Below, piece by piece: positions 36,652-45,564 of a stretch of DNA of 64,000 nt (position 1 is its first letter; each line of letters begins with the position of its first letter). The notes beneath the pieces were generated by a model. That model saw only the letters and a list, made by a program, of their open reading frames with translations. It did not search any database and was not told the origin of the DNA. This stretch comes from Mojavia pulchra JT2-VF2. Lineage in GTDB: Bacteria; Cyanobacteriota; Cyanobacteriia; Cyanobacteriales; Nostocaceae. The stretch spans positions 310,001 through 374,000 of the forward strand of contig JAHHHN010000001.1 in the NCBI GenBank assembly GCA_019359325.1, in the 5' to 3' direction. A program made the position numbers and the translations under genes.

Positions 36652-36924
36652 ATGCAAACCAAAGAATCACCTAATAAGAATACCTCCGCTTTAATGAGCG
36701 TTTTAAGTTATTTGATATTAGATACTGAATACGACAAGGACTATCCTGATTAAGACTATTCTGACGTAGTAATGAACCTAGCTAGGTTAGTAGGAGTAAA
36801 TTACCCCCCTTTGCTGATATTAACTAGAGAAAAGAATGGGCGGTTAACCACCTTCTTGAATCTAGAAACCAATTTATCGGAATTTAACAAAGTACTACCA
36901 TATCTTTTTAGCCGAGATTCTTAA
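36652..36924 (+). pseudogene. Small gene interrupted by an in-frame TAA
   Basis: ATG 36652 is preceded by AGGTGG at good spacing. The frame codes 33 residues (M-Q-T-K-E-S-P-N-K...), meets TAA at 36751-36753, then continues in the same frame for 56 codons (D-Y-S-D-V-V-M-N-L-A-R-L-V...) to TAA at 36922. Both halves look like one soluble protein of about 90 residues. Either it is a broken gene or two tiny genes (the second could start at ATG 36772). Not recognised. Confidence 0.5.
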
Positions 36925-37068
36925 CTGAATGTCGGTTTTTGTTTTTTAAATGGGTAGCACCTCCTCAGCCCTCCCCTCTCCCGGATACACCCAAAATGAG
37001 GATAAGGCTAAGGAAATTATCTTAGCCTATCAGATTTTGTGTAAATCTGTCTGAGTTAATTGAGACCA

Positions 37069-37335
37069 TTAATCAAATAGAGTTCCCTTTTCTACTATCT
37101 TGTGATATGACTTTGCAATCATAAAGGTAATTAAGCCTGAAATAATGAGAGCAATAAAGTGGCCTGCTACTAATAGCTGTGTACAGGTATAAATACCGCT
37201 TAGAAATGGAACAAGCCAAATAACATATCTTACTTCGAGAGGCAAGATTGATAAGATTTTACTAGCGCCTAGAGTTACACAGCCAAGTGCAATAAATACA
37301 ACAATTATTAAAAGTTTTCCTAAAAGTATTTCCAT
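37069..37335 (-). CDS. Small hypothetical membrane protein
   Basis: 88 residues with three likely membrane helices (about 5-27, 36-52, 56-75) and the ATG preceded by CTAGG at suitable spacing. Not recognised. It is part of the gene-poor accessory stretch between the haemagglutinin-type gene and tRNA-Pro. Confidence 0.55.
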   Translation of the reverse strand: MEILLGKLLIIVVFIALGCVTLGASKILSILPLEVRYVIWLVPFLSGIYTCTQLLVAGHFIALIISGLITFMIAKSYHKIVEKGTLFD

Positions 37336-37470
37336 AAAGCCTAGATTTCATCTTTAGCCTACGAGATTCTATGTAAGTCTGCTTAAGGCTGTAATCAAAG
37401 GATTAATACTAATCTGAAGGATGGTTTGCTTTGAAGTTAAAAGTCCAACCCAATGTGGTTATGAATTTCA

Positions 37471-37626
37471 TTAACGATAGTGAGAACCTGGGCCCTCGTT
37501 TCTAATTCTATCGACCAGAGTTGGTTCTGAAGGTTGATTCCCAGCATTAGCTATCATTAGTCTGATAACGAAGATAGATATTATCGTAATAATACCTGCT
37601 ATTGCTTTCGCATCATCATTAGACAT
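37471..37626 (-). CDS. Small single-span membrane protein, 51 residues
   Basis: ATG 37626 has a strong GGGGGA ribosome binding site directly upstream. The protein starts M-S-N-D-D-A-K-A, has one membrane helix (about 9-27, G-I-I-T-I-I-S-I-F-V-I) and a polar tail ending P-G-S-H-Y-R. Too short for routine gene calling. Function unknown. Confidence 0.6.
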   Translation of the reverse strand: MSNDDAKAIAGIITIISIFVIRLMIANAGNQPSEPTLVDRIRNEGPGSHYR

Positions 37627-37831
37627 AAATTCCCCCAATAACTTAGCAATTTATTCCTATTTATTTCTTGTACCTATGCTTATAAATTAAGCGATGATAA
37701 TTTAAATGGCCTTCAGAGAATTCCTCAGAATAAATATAAATTTTCAGCTTCTTTACGATTCTCAACCGAAGGGAGAGCTTCTGTACCTACTTAAAATATG
37801 CCTCTATCCCCCTCTCCCACAAGGAAACAAA

Positions 37832-38145
37832 TTACTTAGTTATGTTTAAGTACTTATATAAGACTTTACTTTTGTAGTCCCTAAAATCATTAAATAAATT
37901 TATGACAGTGATTTTAAGTTCTTTAAATTCTTTAAGGGGTTGGGGTTTGTATTTAGCGAGGGTAGGGTCAAATTGACCTGTGGTTATATCTAACTCAATT
38001 TGTGCAGCTTTCCGATTGATCTTATTTTGGGTAAACCAAGAGCTAGGGAGAAACGTCTACCTGCATAAGACCATCTAAGTCTAATGCGTCCTTCATGCTC
38101 CTGAATAACTACAGTTACCTTCTGGACTTTGTTTTGAGCTTTCAT
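37832..38145 (-). pseudogene. Truncated, frameshifted tyrosine recombinase (phage integrase) N-terminus
   Basis: From ATG 38145 the frame reads M-K-A-Q-N-K-V-Q-K-V-T-V..., with R-I-R-L-R-W-S-Y-A-G-R-R-F-S-L-A-L-G-L-P, the arm-binding N-terminal domain of phage-type integrases. After C-C-C-A-A-A-A-T the frame shifts; the next frame continues K-I-N-R-K-A-A-Q-I-E-L-D-I and G-Q-F-D-P-T-L-A-K-Y, the usual continuation, to a stop at 37832. The catalytic domain (R, H-x-x-R, Y) is missing. It lies 119 bases from the 3' end of tRNA-Pro, a classic integration target. Confidence 0.75.
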
Positions 38146-38211
38146 TGACCGTACCAATTTGTACCAGTTTTAGTGGAAATTAGTAAGGAATTAGAGCAAA
38201 AACTTTCTATC

Positions 38212-38246
38212 AAAAAACCTGCCAGTCTTCTATCAAAACTAGCAGG
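38212..38246 (-). terminator. Rho-independent terminator of tRNA-Pro
   Basis: On the minus strand CCTGCTAGT pairs with ACTGGCAGG (9 pairs including G-U), followed by TTTTTT. It lies 18 bases after the mature tRNA 3' end. Confidence 0.85.
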
Positions 38247-38263
38247 ATTAGGGATTTTATCAA

Positions 38264-38337
38264 TCGGAGCGGCGGGATTTGAACCCACGACCTCCACTAC
38301 CCCAAAGTGGCGCGCTACCAAGCTGCGCTACGCCCCG
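38264..38337 (-). tRNA. tRNA-Pro (anticodon GGG)
   Basis: 74 bases including the discriminator A. Acceptor stem CGGGGCG/CGCUCCG (one G-U), D-stem GCGC, anticodon stem CCACU/AGUGG with loop UUGGGGU, so anticodon GGG; T-arm GUGGG-UUCAAAU-CCCGC. CCA is not encoded. A degraded integrase lies next to its 3' end. Confidence 0.95.
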
Positions 38338-38387
38338 GTCAGAATTATTATAGTAGCAACAATTTATAGGATAATCAAGAGGCAATT

Positions 38388-38753
38388 TTAGAAAACTTTA
38401 AGCATCCCAGCAGCTTGCTGCAAACCTGGAACAGCAGAATTATTCCATCTACCTTCTGCACATCGCCCTGTGTTGAGGATAAAGCGCAGACTGTAGGCAT
38501 GAGGATAGCCTTCAACTTCCATCCATAATAAATCGCTTTCAGCTTCACAAGCAATTTTCTCTTCATCCATCAATTCAGCCGCCAGTTGTTTCATTGTGTC
38601 TGCTAGCTGCGCCAAAAGACGGCAGAAATCGTTCAACTCAGCTTCTGTTAACTCGATCGCCCAATCATCTGTACCCAATAAACCTTTAAATTCAGCTGCA
38701 TTAGGGTTCCAGCCAATACGCCAACCAGAGCCGCTTTTAACAACACGCTCCAT
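38388..38753 (-). CDS. DUF1818 family protein
   Basis: 121 residues, full length for DUF1818, a cyanobacteria- and plastid-lineage family. Visible marks: G-S-G-W-R-I-G-W-N-P near residue 8, G-T-D-D-W-A-I-E-L-T, and the C-terminal R-x-A-E-G-R-W. Soluble. Function unknown; a relation to phycobilisome or photosystem functions has been suggested for neighbouring families, but nothing in this sequence shows it. Confidence 0.82.
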   Translation of the reverse strand: MERVVKSGSGWRIGWNPNAAEFKGLLGTDDWAIELTEAELNDFCRLLAQLADTMKQLAAELMDEEKIACEAESDLLWMEVEGYPHAYSLRFILNTGRCAEGRWNNSAVPGLQQAAGMLKVF

Positions 38754-38809
38754 AATTAGTGATAAACACTCAACAGTGATTACGATAACTGATAACTGTC
38801 TATTTGAGG

Positions 38810-39394
38810 TTATTGTGGGGTAGTTGTAGTGTTTGGGGAAGGAGTGAAGATATTGGTCAAAACTTGCACTACGGCATCTCTTTGACTGCGGCTGAGGCGT
38901 TTTATGGCAGCGCGATCGCCTTCTATAGGATTTTCTCGTAATGCATCATTCCCCGGATACGTCATGTCATACATAATTTCGTTCGCATCCAGGTAATCAG
39001 CCAAAGTCAACTTCCAATCTAAACGATAGTTGGGCGCACGCTCTTTCACATAAATGTGATAACGAATCAAGCGACTTGCCAAGGTATTATTTTCAGCAAC
39101 TTTCCCAGTTTCTTTACTGATATATTTATTTTCCTTTGGGAAGTCGGGCAACTGCTGATACACTTGCTGCCAAACATCGCTAGGACTTACTCTCTGAGCT
39201 ATGGCAGGTTGGATACCTAGAAAACTTGCCAAAAAACTTTTATGTGTTGACTTTCCTACTCCTGAACCCAAAACAATTACACCCATCACCATTAAGGTAA
39301 TTGGCAGTGTCCAGTTGTGAGTTCTCAGTAGTAACTTAAACTTTAAAACTATAAATCGCAGAATCGGCCAAGACAAAAGTTTTTTATTATCCAT
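38810..39394 (-). CDS. Conserved membrane-anchored hypothetical protein
   Basis: 194 residues. An N-terminal membrane anchor (about 29-47) is followed by a periplasmic or lumenal domain (about 65-185) with V-S-P-S-D-V-W-Q-Q-V-Y-Q-Q-L-P-D-F-P, R-L-I-R-Y-H-I-Y-V-K-E-R and D-Y-L-D-A-N-E. I recall this layout as cyanobacteria-only, but have no name. It shares direction with DUF1818 (56 bases) and rpoZ. Confidence 0.72.
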   Translation of the reverse strand: MDNKKLLSWPILRFIVLKFKLLLRTHNWTLPITLMVMGVIVLGSGVGKSTHKSFLASFLGIQPAIAQRVSPSDVWQQVYQQLPDFPKENKYISKETGKVAENNTLASRLIRYHIYVKERAPNYRLDWKLTLADYLDANEIMYDMTYPGNDALRENPIEGDRAAIKRLSRSQRDAVVQVLTNIFTPSPNTTTTPQ

Positions 39395-39444
39395 AAAGTA
39401 AATATTCTGTGATGAAAGTGGAATGCGACTACATTTTGTACTCA

Positions 39445-39486
39445 GCGAGAAGTTGCAAGGAGGGTTTCCCCCCAGGCAAACTTCGC
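39445..39486. repeat. Inverted repeat downstream of rpoZ
   Basis: GCGAGAAGTTGC and GCAAACTTCGC arms around AGGAGGGTTTCCCCCC. Possibly an intergenic repeat element or transcript end for rpoZ on the minus strand. Confidence 0.5.
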
Positions 39487-39516
39487 TAACCCAGCACTTT
39501 CATCTCAGCACTATAT

Positions 39517-39753
39517 TTATATTTCGCCAATAATCTCTGGCTGAGTCAGTTCATCAGACATTTCAATAATTGCCCTAAGTACTGGCTTCATCATTGCATC
39601 TTCTGCACTTTCAAAGTCTTCGTAACGGCGACGCTTGGCACGGTTTGCCACCTGAACCGTAATGCGGTAGCGATTTGAGGCTGCACTAATCAAATCTTCA
39701 GCACGGTGCATAATCTGAGACTGAGTTGTCTCGAACTTAGAACGCTTTAGCAT
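39517..39753 (-). CDS. rpoZ: DNA-directed RNA polymerase omega subunit
   Basis: 78 residues, the cyanobacterial omega size. The core [15 protein letters not shown] and the following [20 protein letters not shown] match RpoZ. It helps assemble the RNA polymerase beta-prime subunit and affects sigma factor recruitment. Own promoter region of about 150 bases toward the fasciclin gene, which is divergent. Confidence 0.9.
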   Translation of the reverse strand: MLKRSKFETTQSQIMHRAEDLISAASNRYRITVQVANRAKRRRYEDFESAEDAMMKPVLRAIIEMSDELTQPEIIGEI

Positions 39754-39911
39754 AGTTAGTGGTTCTTGGGGTCATTCTCCAGTTTAGCAGCACTGATCAA
39801 GCTGTTGTTGTGTACTAAATCGTTGTTAACCTCTCTGTTGATAGAGGTTGATAGATTTTTATCATTTTATAAGTAGGTTGTAACAGTAAGTTAATAAAGT
39901 AACCTAACCTC

Positions 39912-40340
39912 ATGGCTGATCTTGTGGAAACTGCTATCAATGCAGGAAATTTCAACACTTTGGTGAAGGCTGTTGAAGCTGCGGGACTCACAGAAATTCT
40001 TAAGAGTCCTGGTTCTCTTACAATCTTTGCACCTACTGACGAAGCCTTTGCCAAGCTGCCAGAGGGAAGTTTAGATTCGCTACTGCAAGACATTCCTAAA
40101 CTTAAGAAGATTGTGACGTATCATGTCGCTCCTGGGGATGTCAGGTCTGATGACTTGGCACAGATTGAGGAAGCAGAGACTCTTGAGGGGTCAATCTTAG
40201 CAATTGAGTCTGCTGATGGTGCAATTAAGGTGAATGATGCCAATGTCCTGACAACTGATATTTTGGCGGACAATGGGGTGATTCATGTTATTGATGCGGT
40301 GTTGATACCTGCAATGGTTGCTGGCGGTAGGAGTTCGTGA
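39912..40340 (+). CDS. Fasciclin-domain protein
   Basis: 142 residues forming one FAS1 domain with no signal peptide or anchor. Visible motifs are H1-like T-I-F-A-P-T-D-E-A-F (residues about 36-45) and the central Y-H-V motif at about 75. The C-terminus has the V-I-H-V-I-D-A-V-L-I-P signature. Such small cyanobacterial FAS1 proteins are proposed adhesion or stress-related proteins; how this one would leave the cell is unclear. Confidence 0.9.
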   Translation: MADLVETAINAGNFNTLVKAVEAAGLTEILKSPGSLTIFAPTDEAFAKLPEGSLDSLLQDIPKLKKIVTYHVAPGDVRSDDLAQIEEAETLEGSILAIESADGAIKVNDANVLTTDILADNGVIHVIDAVLIPAMVAGGRSS

Positions 40341-40439
40341 TCGGCTAAGGGACTTCCAATTAAAAAGTGTAGAGAGCAGGGAGCAGGGGGAGAAAGAAAA
40401 ATATCATTTGATACCAAGTTGCAATCAAAAGTAGCAACT

Positions 40440-40480
40440 GTCATTGCGAGCGAAACAAAGTGGAGCGAAGCAATCTCCCC
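40440..40480. repeat. Dispersed repeat, CATTGCGAGCG type
   Basis: TGTCATTGCGAGCG...GAAGCAATCTCCC. Inverted relative of 36322-36362. Part of a 393-base intergenic stretch (40341-40733) with no gene. Confidence 0.65.
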
Positions 40481-40653
40481 TAACGAAAGATTACTACCTC
40501 TGAACGCAACTTAGTATGAATAAATTGGCTAATTTATTCTCTGGAAGTCCCTAATGTGCCTTGAAGTTGCGTAATTCGCAGCCTCAAAAAACCCCAAAGA
40601 CGCGGTGATAGGGACACGTAAAGATGCAGTTTTGTCTCAGGAACGGGTAATAG

Positions 40654-40687
40654 AAATGGGGAATTGTGAAAAAGTCAATCCCCATTT
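40654..40687. terminator. Bidirectional terminator between convergent genes
   Basis: AAATGGGGAATTG and CAATCCCCATTT form a long stem (one bulge) with loop TGAAAAAGT. On the plus strand TTTTTC follows. It separates the fasciclin gene from the GH13 gene. Confidence 0.65.
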
Positions 40688-40733
40688 TTCATTAATGATT
40701 TGTTGAAATTAGAGCTTCGACGAATTTGAAGTA

Positions 40734-42197
40734 TTAGCTAACACTCAGAATGCAACCAGTACGTGGGAGAAGAGACAAGGAAAGGTGCTGAGTTTCTCCA
40801 TTTTCATGCCATGCAATCTCAGCAGTGCCATATACAAGATTGTAGGGCTGAGTACGCAAACTGGTAATAGCAATATTCGCTTTTGTCGATGCTGTACCAG
40901 CGTTAACAGCAATAATTAATTCCTCTGTCCCTAAAGTTCTGGCAAAAACGTAAAGTTCCCCTTGAGCATAGAGAACTTGGTAATCACCTATACGCAAAGA
41001 CGAGTAAGTATGGCGAAGAGCAATTAATTCGCGGTGAGTCTGGAGGATTTCTTGATCCCAACTAGCTTCTAAAGGAAAGCCACGACGCGAGTCTGGATCT
41101 ATCGCACCGGGTAAACCGACTTCATCACCATAGTAAATACTGGGCGCACCGGGAAATGTAAGCAGTAGTAGAGTTGCTAATTCTACACTGGCTTTATCGC
41201 CTCCAGAAATAGTCATTAACCTTGCTGTATCGTGACTTGCTAGCAAATTTAATTGGGTAAGCTGAATTTCCCAAGGATACAGTTGTAATACTTCTTGGAT
41301 TTGGCTGGCGTACTCAGCAGCAAATAAGGGCGGGTAGGGTTTATAGTCACGGCTTTGGACTTGTTCTAAGACTACGCGATCGCCTGCGGCAAAAGCTATT
41401 GTTGGCCCGGCAAATAAATAGTTCATCACGCCGTCAAATTGAGTTCCATCTAGCCACTCGCGGGAATCTCCCCACACTTCCCCCACAATGTAAGCTTCAG
41501 GATTAATTGCTTTAACGCGATCGCGAAACTCTTGCCAAAAACCAGGAGTTTTAATTTCAAATGGTACATCTAACCGCCAACCGTCGATGCCGAATTTAAT
41601 CCAATATTCGGCAATTTCCATAATGTACTCCCGTACTTCTGGGTTGTCATGATTAAATACTGGCAAGGCACGATTTCCTGCCCAACCTTCATAATTGGCA
41701 GGAAATTCACCGTTATAAGGTGAAAGCGGCCAACCCTCAACTTTGAACCAATTCACCCAAGGCGAATGTGGGCCATTTTCTAAAACGTCGTGGAAAAAGA
41801 AAAAGCCGCGGCTGGAGTGGTTAAACACTCCATCTAACACAACTTTAATATTCCGTTGATGGGCTGCGTCTAGCAATTCCTTAAAAGCTTCATTACCTCC
41901 CAACAGTGGGTCAACCTGATAATAATCGTGGGTATGATAGCGATGATTACTGGCAGATTGAAAGATGGGTGTGAAGTAGATAGCGTTAATCCCTAAATCC
42001 TGGATGTAGTCTAATCCCTCTATGATGCCCCACAAATCGCCGCCTTTGTAACCTTGGAGTGTTGGCATAGATTCCCAATCTTCCCAACGGGCCTCATGCA
42101 ATAGGCGTTTGTGAGGCTGTTTGCTTCTGGCAAAGCGGTCTGGAAATATTTGGTAGAAAACAGCGTGCTTAACCCAGTCTGGTGTTTGAATCTGCAT
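40734..42197 (-). CDS. GH13 alpha-amylase-family glycoside hydrolase
   Basis: 487 residues, a (beta/alpha)8 barrel plus C-terminal beta domain. Catalytic residues: nucleophile D210 in G-W-R-L-D, acid/base E240 in V-G-E-V-W, and D323 in A-S-H-D-T. Early D-G-V-F-N-H and the Y-F-T-P-I-F-Q segment suit the neopullulanase/cyclomaltodextrinase side of GH13, but the usual N-terminal starch-binding domain is absent. No signal peptide, so it probably acts on internal maltodextrins or glycogen. glgC and a debranching enzyme lie 8-14 kb downstream. Confidence 0.9.
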   Translation of the reverse strand: MQIQTPDWVKHAVFYQIFPDRFARSKQPHKRLLHEARWEDWESMPTLQGYKGGDLWGIIEGLDYIQDLGINAIYFTPIFQSASNHRYHTHDYYQVDPLLGGNEAFKELLDAAHQRNIKVVLDGVFNHSSRGFFFFHDVLENGPHSPWVNWFKVEGWPLSPYNGEFPANYEGWAGNRALPVFNHDNPEVREYIMEIAEYWIKFGIDGWRLDVPFEIKTPGFWQEFRDRVKAINPEAYIVGEVWGDSREWLDGTQFDGVMNYLFAGPTIAFAAGDRVVLEQVQSRDYKPYPPLFAAEYASQIQEVLQLYPWEIQLTQLNLLASHDTARLMTISGGDKASVELATLLLLTFPGAPSIYYGDEVGLPGAIDPDSRRGFPLEASWDQEILQTHRELIALRHTYSSLRIGDYQVLYAQGELYVFARTLGTEELIIAVNAGTASTKANIAITSLRTQPYNLVYGTAEIAWHENGETQHLSLSLLPRTGCILSVS

Positions 42198-42813
42198 GAA
42201 TTACTCTTGATGACTTCAGGAGCGATCGTTGCAAATACTGGGTTATTTGCGCTACTCACTTGTGATAGAAATCTCTCAATTTTTATTAGTCAATAGTCAG
42301 TAATTATTTTTTTTGACACAAATGTTACCAGTAGTCACTTGTTTGACCACGCTTATATTTATGTATGATTTATTGCTTATTTAAGTAGTTACTAAATAAT
42401 TAACAACTCTTAATTTTTCTATATTTAACTTTTTTCCGTAATAGCTAATATAAACGCTGGATAAATAAACAAGTTACTTGCAGGAGCGTTGTCTAGCCAA
42501 TTGTAATCAAAAATGGCTTTAACTGTTGTGATTACTAAGTTTGATTGCTCACTCACATTTATTGGATGGATTACTGAAAATTCCTTATAAAAAGCACGAG
42601 ACATGAAGATTAGTTATTAATTAGTAATAAAGTTATGAGTTATTCTGCGCTCCCTAATATTGATCTGTGTTAACTATAAAAACAATAGAGGTCTATAGCC
42701 AAAATCAAGAATAAAAGCTAAAAAAATACTTTAGTGGTATTCGTACTAAAGCAATATGTGCTGCTAAAATCAATACTTTATTTTCAGGAAAACACATAGA
42801 CGTGGAGGAAAAG
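42198..42813. other. Intergenic region upstream of subtilase
   Basis: 616 AT-rich bases between divergent genes. TTGACA near 42312 could be a -35 element. No gene or strong hairpin seen. Confidence 0.5.
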
Positions 42814-44541
42814 ATGAGACACGATAAACTTTCTCCTGGGTTGCTGTTGGCATATCAAGACTATCAAAATGAAGGAGAAGAGGCTTTAACTACACATAAG
42901 CGATCGCTGGGTTTAATAGCCCATAAAAGTGCTGTCAAGCCAACTAAGAGCATAGTTTTTATTTACTGCGACTCTGATGCAGACTTAAGTTATTTAGAAC
43001 AATACGGAATTGAAATCAATCAAAACTCTGGAAGCGTACGGACAGCTTTCTTACCCATCCAGGGTTTAGATGCCTTATCGGAAGAAGAAGCCATCCAGCG
43101 CATTAAACCATCGCGTAAACTCAATTTACGGATGGATGTTGCTCCAGGTAAAGTGCAACTGCCACATTTTAAGACCAAAACTGGATTAACTGGCAAAGAC
43201 GTAGTTATCGGCATTGTAGACAGTGGCATTGATCCAAAACACCCCGCCTTTGCTGGACGCATTTTACGTATTTGGGATCAAACCCTTCCAGGGCCGGGTG
43301 TTCGAGAGGGGGGTTATGGAGCAGAATTCACCGGAGAACAACTGACAGTTTCTCAAGACACTAACGGTCATGGCACTCATGTTGCCGGCATTGCTGCTGG
43401 TGCAGATGCGACTTATGGAGGTGTAGCACCAGAGGCAGAATTGGTCGTTGTTAAATCAGACTTACAGGACGCCCACATTGCTGATGCTGTCCGCTACGTT
43501 TTCCGAGTAGCCGGAGAGTTAGAACGGCCAGCAGTCGTCAATCTCAGCTTAGGTGGACACGCCGATGCCCACGATGGTAGTGATTCTTTGTCAAAAATTA
43601 TTGATGCTGAATCTGGGCCAGGAAGAATTGTTTGCTGTGCAGCAGGCAACGAGGGCAACGATAATATTCATGGTCAAGCAACCATCCCATCCAATAAAAC
43701 CCGTGGTATGCGCTTTAATGTCCCTTTAAATCAAGTAGGCATAGTATGGTTAAACGGTTGGTATGCTCGTGACAGTCAGTTAGAAATATCGTTGCGGAGT
43801 CCTAACGGTTTCGTTACACCTTTCCAAAAAATTATTGCTAACAGCAATCCCGCCCAAAATTATCAGTTACCAGATGCACGAGTAGAAGTAGTGACACCAG
43901 GGCCAGATCCAGCTAACGGTGACCATAATTTCTTCGTGCAAATTCGTGGTAATGGCCCCTCGCCTGTTATGGGAGGTATTTGGCAGTTACGGGTACGTAA
44001 CGCTTCTTCAACTGAAACACGTTTAGACGTGTGGGCACTTGATGATCGCTCATCGGTGTTTTTTACAGGTAAAAGTGTCAAGGATGCAGTGAAGATAGGC
44101 GCACCGGGAACTGCTAGCAGTGCCATTACAGTTGCTGCTTACACTACGAAAGTAAAATATACAGATATTGATAACCAAGTGCGAGAAATGGGCTTGGATT
44201 TGGACGATATGTCTGAGTTCAGTAGTGAAGGGCCATTGCGGAATGATGCTCAAAAGCCAGATGTCGCCGCACCAGGAGCGATGATTGTTTCTACCCTTTC
44301 CGCCAATGCCAATTTTGATCGCTCGATGATGGTGAATTCTAAGTTTGTGGCCATGGCTGGTACGAGTATGGCGACACCATTTGTTACTGGTTTAGTAGCA
44401 CTGTTGTTGCAGCGCGATCCGAAGCTAGACCCAGTTGCTGTGAAAGATTTGCTGCGTAAAAATAGTTCCATTCCCAACAAACCGACTGGAACATTTGATC
44501 ACAAATGGGGTTTTGGCGTAATTAATGCAGCAAATCTGTAA
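42814..44541 (+). CDS. Subtilisin-like serine protease (S8) with N-terminal prodomain
   Basis: 575 residues from ATG 42814, chosen because GGAGG lies six bases upstream; a GTG at 42802 would overlap that site. Residues about 47-110 look like an I9-type prodomain (V-F-I near 48 to R-K-L-N-L near 103). The protease domain has catalytic D136 (V-D-S-G-I-D), H186 (N-G-H-G-T-H-V) and S518 (G-T-S-M-A-T-P). A beta-rich insert of about 130 residues sits before the Ser. No signal peptide, so it may be intracellular. First gene of a protease-rich island; the CHAT gene follows 236 bases on, after a terminator. Confidence 0.93.
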   Translation: MRHDKLSPGLLLAYQDYQNEGEEALTTHKRSLGLIAHKSAVKPTKSIVFIYCDSDADLSYLEQYGIEINQNSGSVRTAFLPIQGLDALSEEEAIQRIKPSRKLNLRMDVAPGKVQLPHFKTKTGLTGKDVVIGIVDSGIDPKHPAFAGRILRIWDQTLPGPGVREGGYGAEFTGEQLTVSQDTNGHGTHVAGIAAGADATYGGVAPEAELVVVKSDLQDAHIADAVRYVFRVAGELERPAVVNLSLGGHADAHDGSDSLSKIIDAESGPGRIVCCAAGNEGNDNIHGQATIPSNKTRGMRFNVPLNQVGIVWLNGWYARDSQLEISLRSPNGFVTPFQKIIANSNPAQNYQLPDARVEVVTPGPDPANGDHNFFVQIRGNGPSPVMGGIWQLRVRNASSTETRLDVWALDDRSSVFFTGKSVKDAVKIGAPGTASSAITVAAYTTKVKYTDIDNQVREMGLDLDDMSEFSSEGPLRNDAQKPDVAAPGAMIVSTLSANANFDRSMMVNSKFVAMAGTSMATPFVTGLVALLLQRDPKLDPVAVKDLLRKNSSIPNKPTGTFDHKWGFGVINAANL

Positions 44542-44641
44542 TTATAGCCATCTCGAATTAGAGAAATCCACCAAATTTGTAGGCGTACCAGTTGATACTC
44601 GATATAGCAATCCTATTGATTTGTAAAAATTGAGAGGCTTA

Positions 44642-44680
44642 GATCCCTGACTTTTCAAATAAGTCAGGGATCTTGTTATC
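44642..44680 (+). terminator. Rho-independent terminator after subtilase gene
   Basis: GATCCCTGACTT and AAGTCAGGGATC form a perfect 12-base-pair stem with a 7-base loop, followed by TTGTTAT. 100 bases after the stop. Confidence 0.8.
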
Positions 44681-44777
44681 CACGAATGATTTAAGACTGC
44701 TATAGATGATAAAGCCATGATGTTAAGACAAAGTTATACTGCTGAACAAGAGTAGCTATCCCATACTGTTAATTAAT

Positions 44778-45545
44778 ATGGACATTCAAGTTAACAAAAT
44801 TTTATTTCTAGCAGCTAATCCAAAAGACACTGTACGTTTGCGGCTTGATGAAGAACTGCGGGAAATAGATACAGGACTACAGCTTGCCAGAAACCGCGAT
44901 CGCTTTGTCTTAGAACAGAAGTGGGCAGTACGCCCTAGAGACGTTCGACGAGCAATATTGAATTTTGAACCGCAGATTGTACATTTTTCCGGGCATGGAG
45001 CAGGGAATGAAGGATTAGTATTTGAGGATGATGCAGGGCGAGAGAAATTTGTAAATGCTGAAGGATTAGCAGGACTATTTGAGTTATTCGCTAATCAAGT
45101 GGAGTGTGTAATTCTTAATGCTTGCTATTCGCAGGTTCAAGCAGAGGCGATCGCTCAACACATTAACTATGTTATTGGTATGAGTAGGGAAATTGGAGAT
45201 AAGGCAGCAATTGAATTTGCTGTAGCTTTTTATGATGCTATAGCAGCAGGGAAACCTGTTGAGTTTGCTTACAAATATGGCTGTAATGCCATTCAGATGA
45301 CAGGTATTCCAGAACAACTAACTCCAATTCTCATCAAGAAGCCTAATCTCAGTGAAATAGTTGCTCAACCCCATTTAGCTAAAGAGCATTCGTCAGCCGT
45401 AAACGAATCTACATTAGGAACTAACTCTGCTGCTACTCAACCAGTCCAAACTACAAGCAATGAATTTCATATCACTAACAGCAGCATCACCTACCTCACT
45501 GGCTCAGGGCAAATTAACTATAATGAAGCTCCTAAACAAAAGTGA
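44778..45545 (+). CDS. CHAT-domain caspase-like protease with C-terminal tag
   Basis: 255 residues. The CHAT (caspase/separase-like) fold has catalytic H73 in H-F-S-G-H-G and C116 in I-L-N-A-C-Y-S; K-I-L-F-L-A-A-N-P starts the domain. CHAT proteases cleave protein partners in bacterial defence and cell-death circuits. After a Ser/Thr-rich linker, residues about 228-251 carry a tag (N-x-F-x-I-T-x-S-x-I-T, then L-x-G-S-G-x-I-N-Y-x-E-A) that recurs in the pentapeptide-repeat membrane protein at 46893-48893. It faces the trypsin-like gene convergently, 19 bases apart. Confidence 0.92.
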   Translation: MDIQVNKILFLAANPKDTVRLRLDEELREIDTGLQLARNRDRFVLEQKWAVRPRDVRRAILNFEPQIVHFSGHGAGNEGLVFEDDAGREKFVNAEGLAGLFELFANQVECVILNACYSQVQAEAIAQHINYVIGMSREIGDKAAIEFAVAFYDAIAAGKPVEFAYKYGCNAIQMTGIPEQLTPILIKKPNLSEIVAQPHLAKEHSSAVNESTLGTNSAATQPVQTTSNEFHITNSSITYLTGSGQINYNEAPKQK

Positions 45546-45564
45546 AAGTCTAATTTAGATACAC

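Noticed and set aside
38173..38391. Plus-strand 72-residue frame
   Set aside because: It is the antisense of tRNA-Pro and its terminator.
44542..44777. CHAT as part of a subtilase operon
   Set aside because: A strong terminator separates them, so cotranscription is not assumed.
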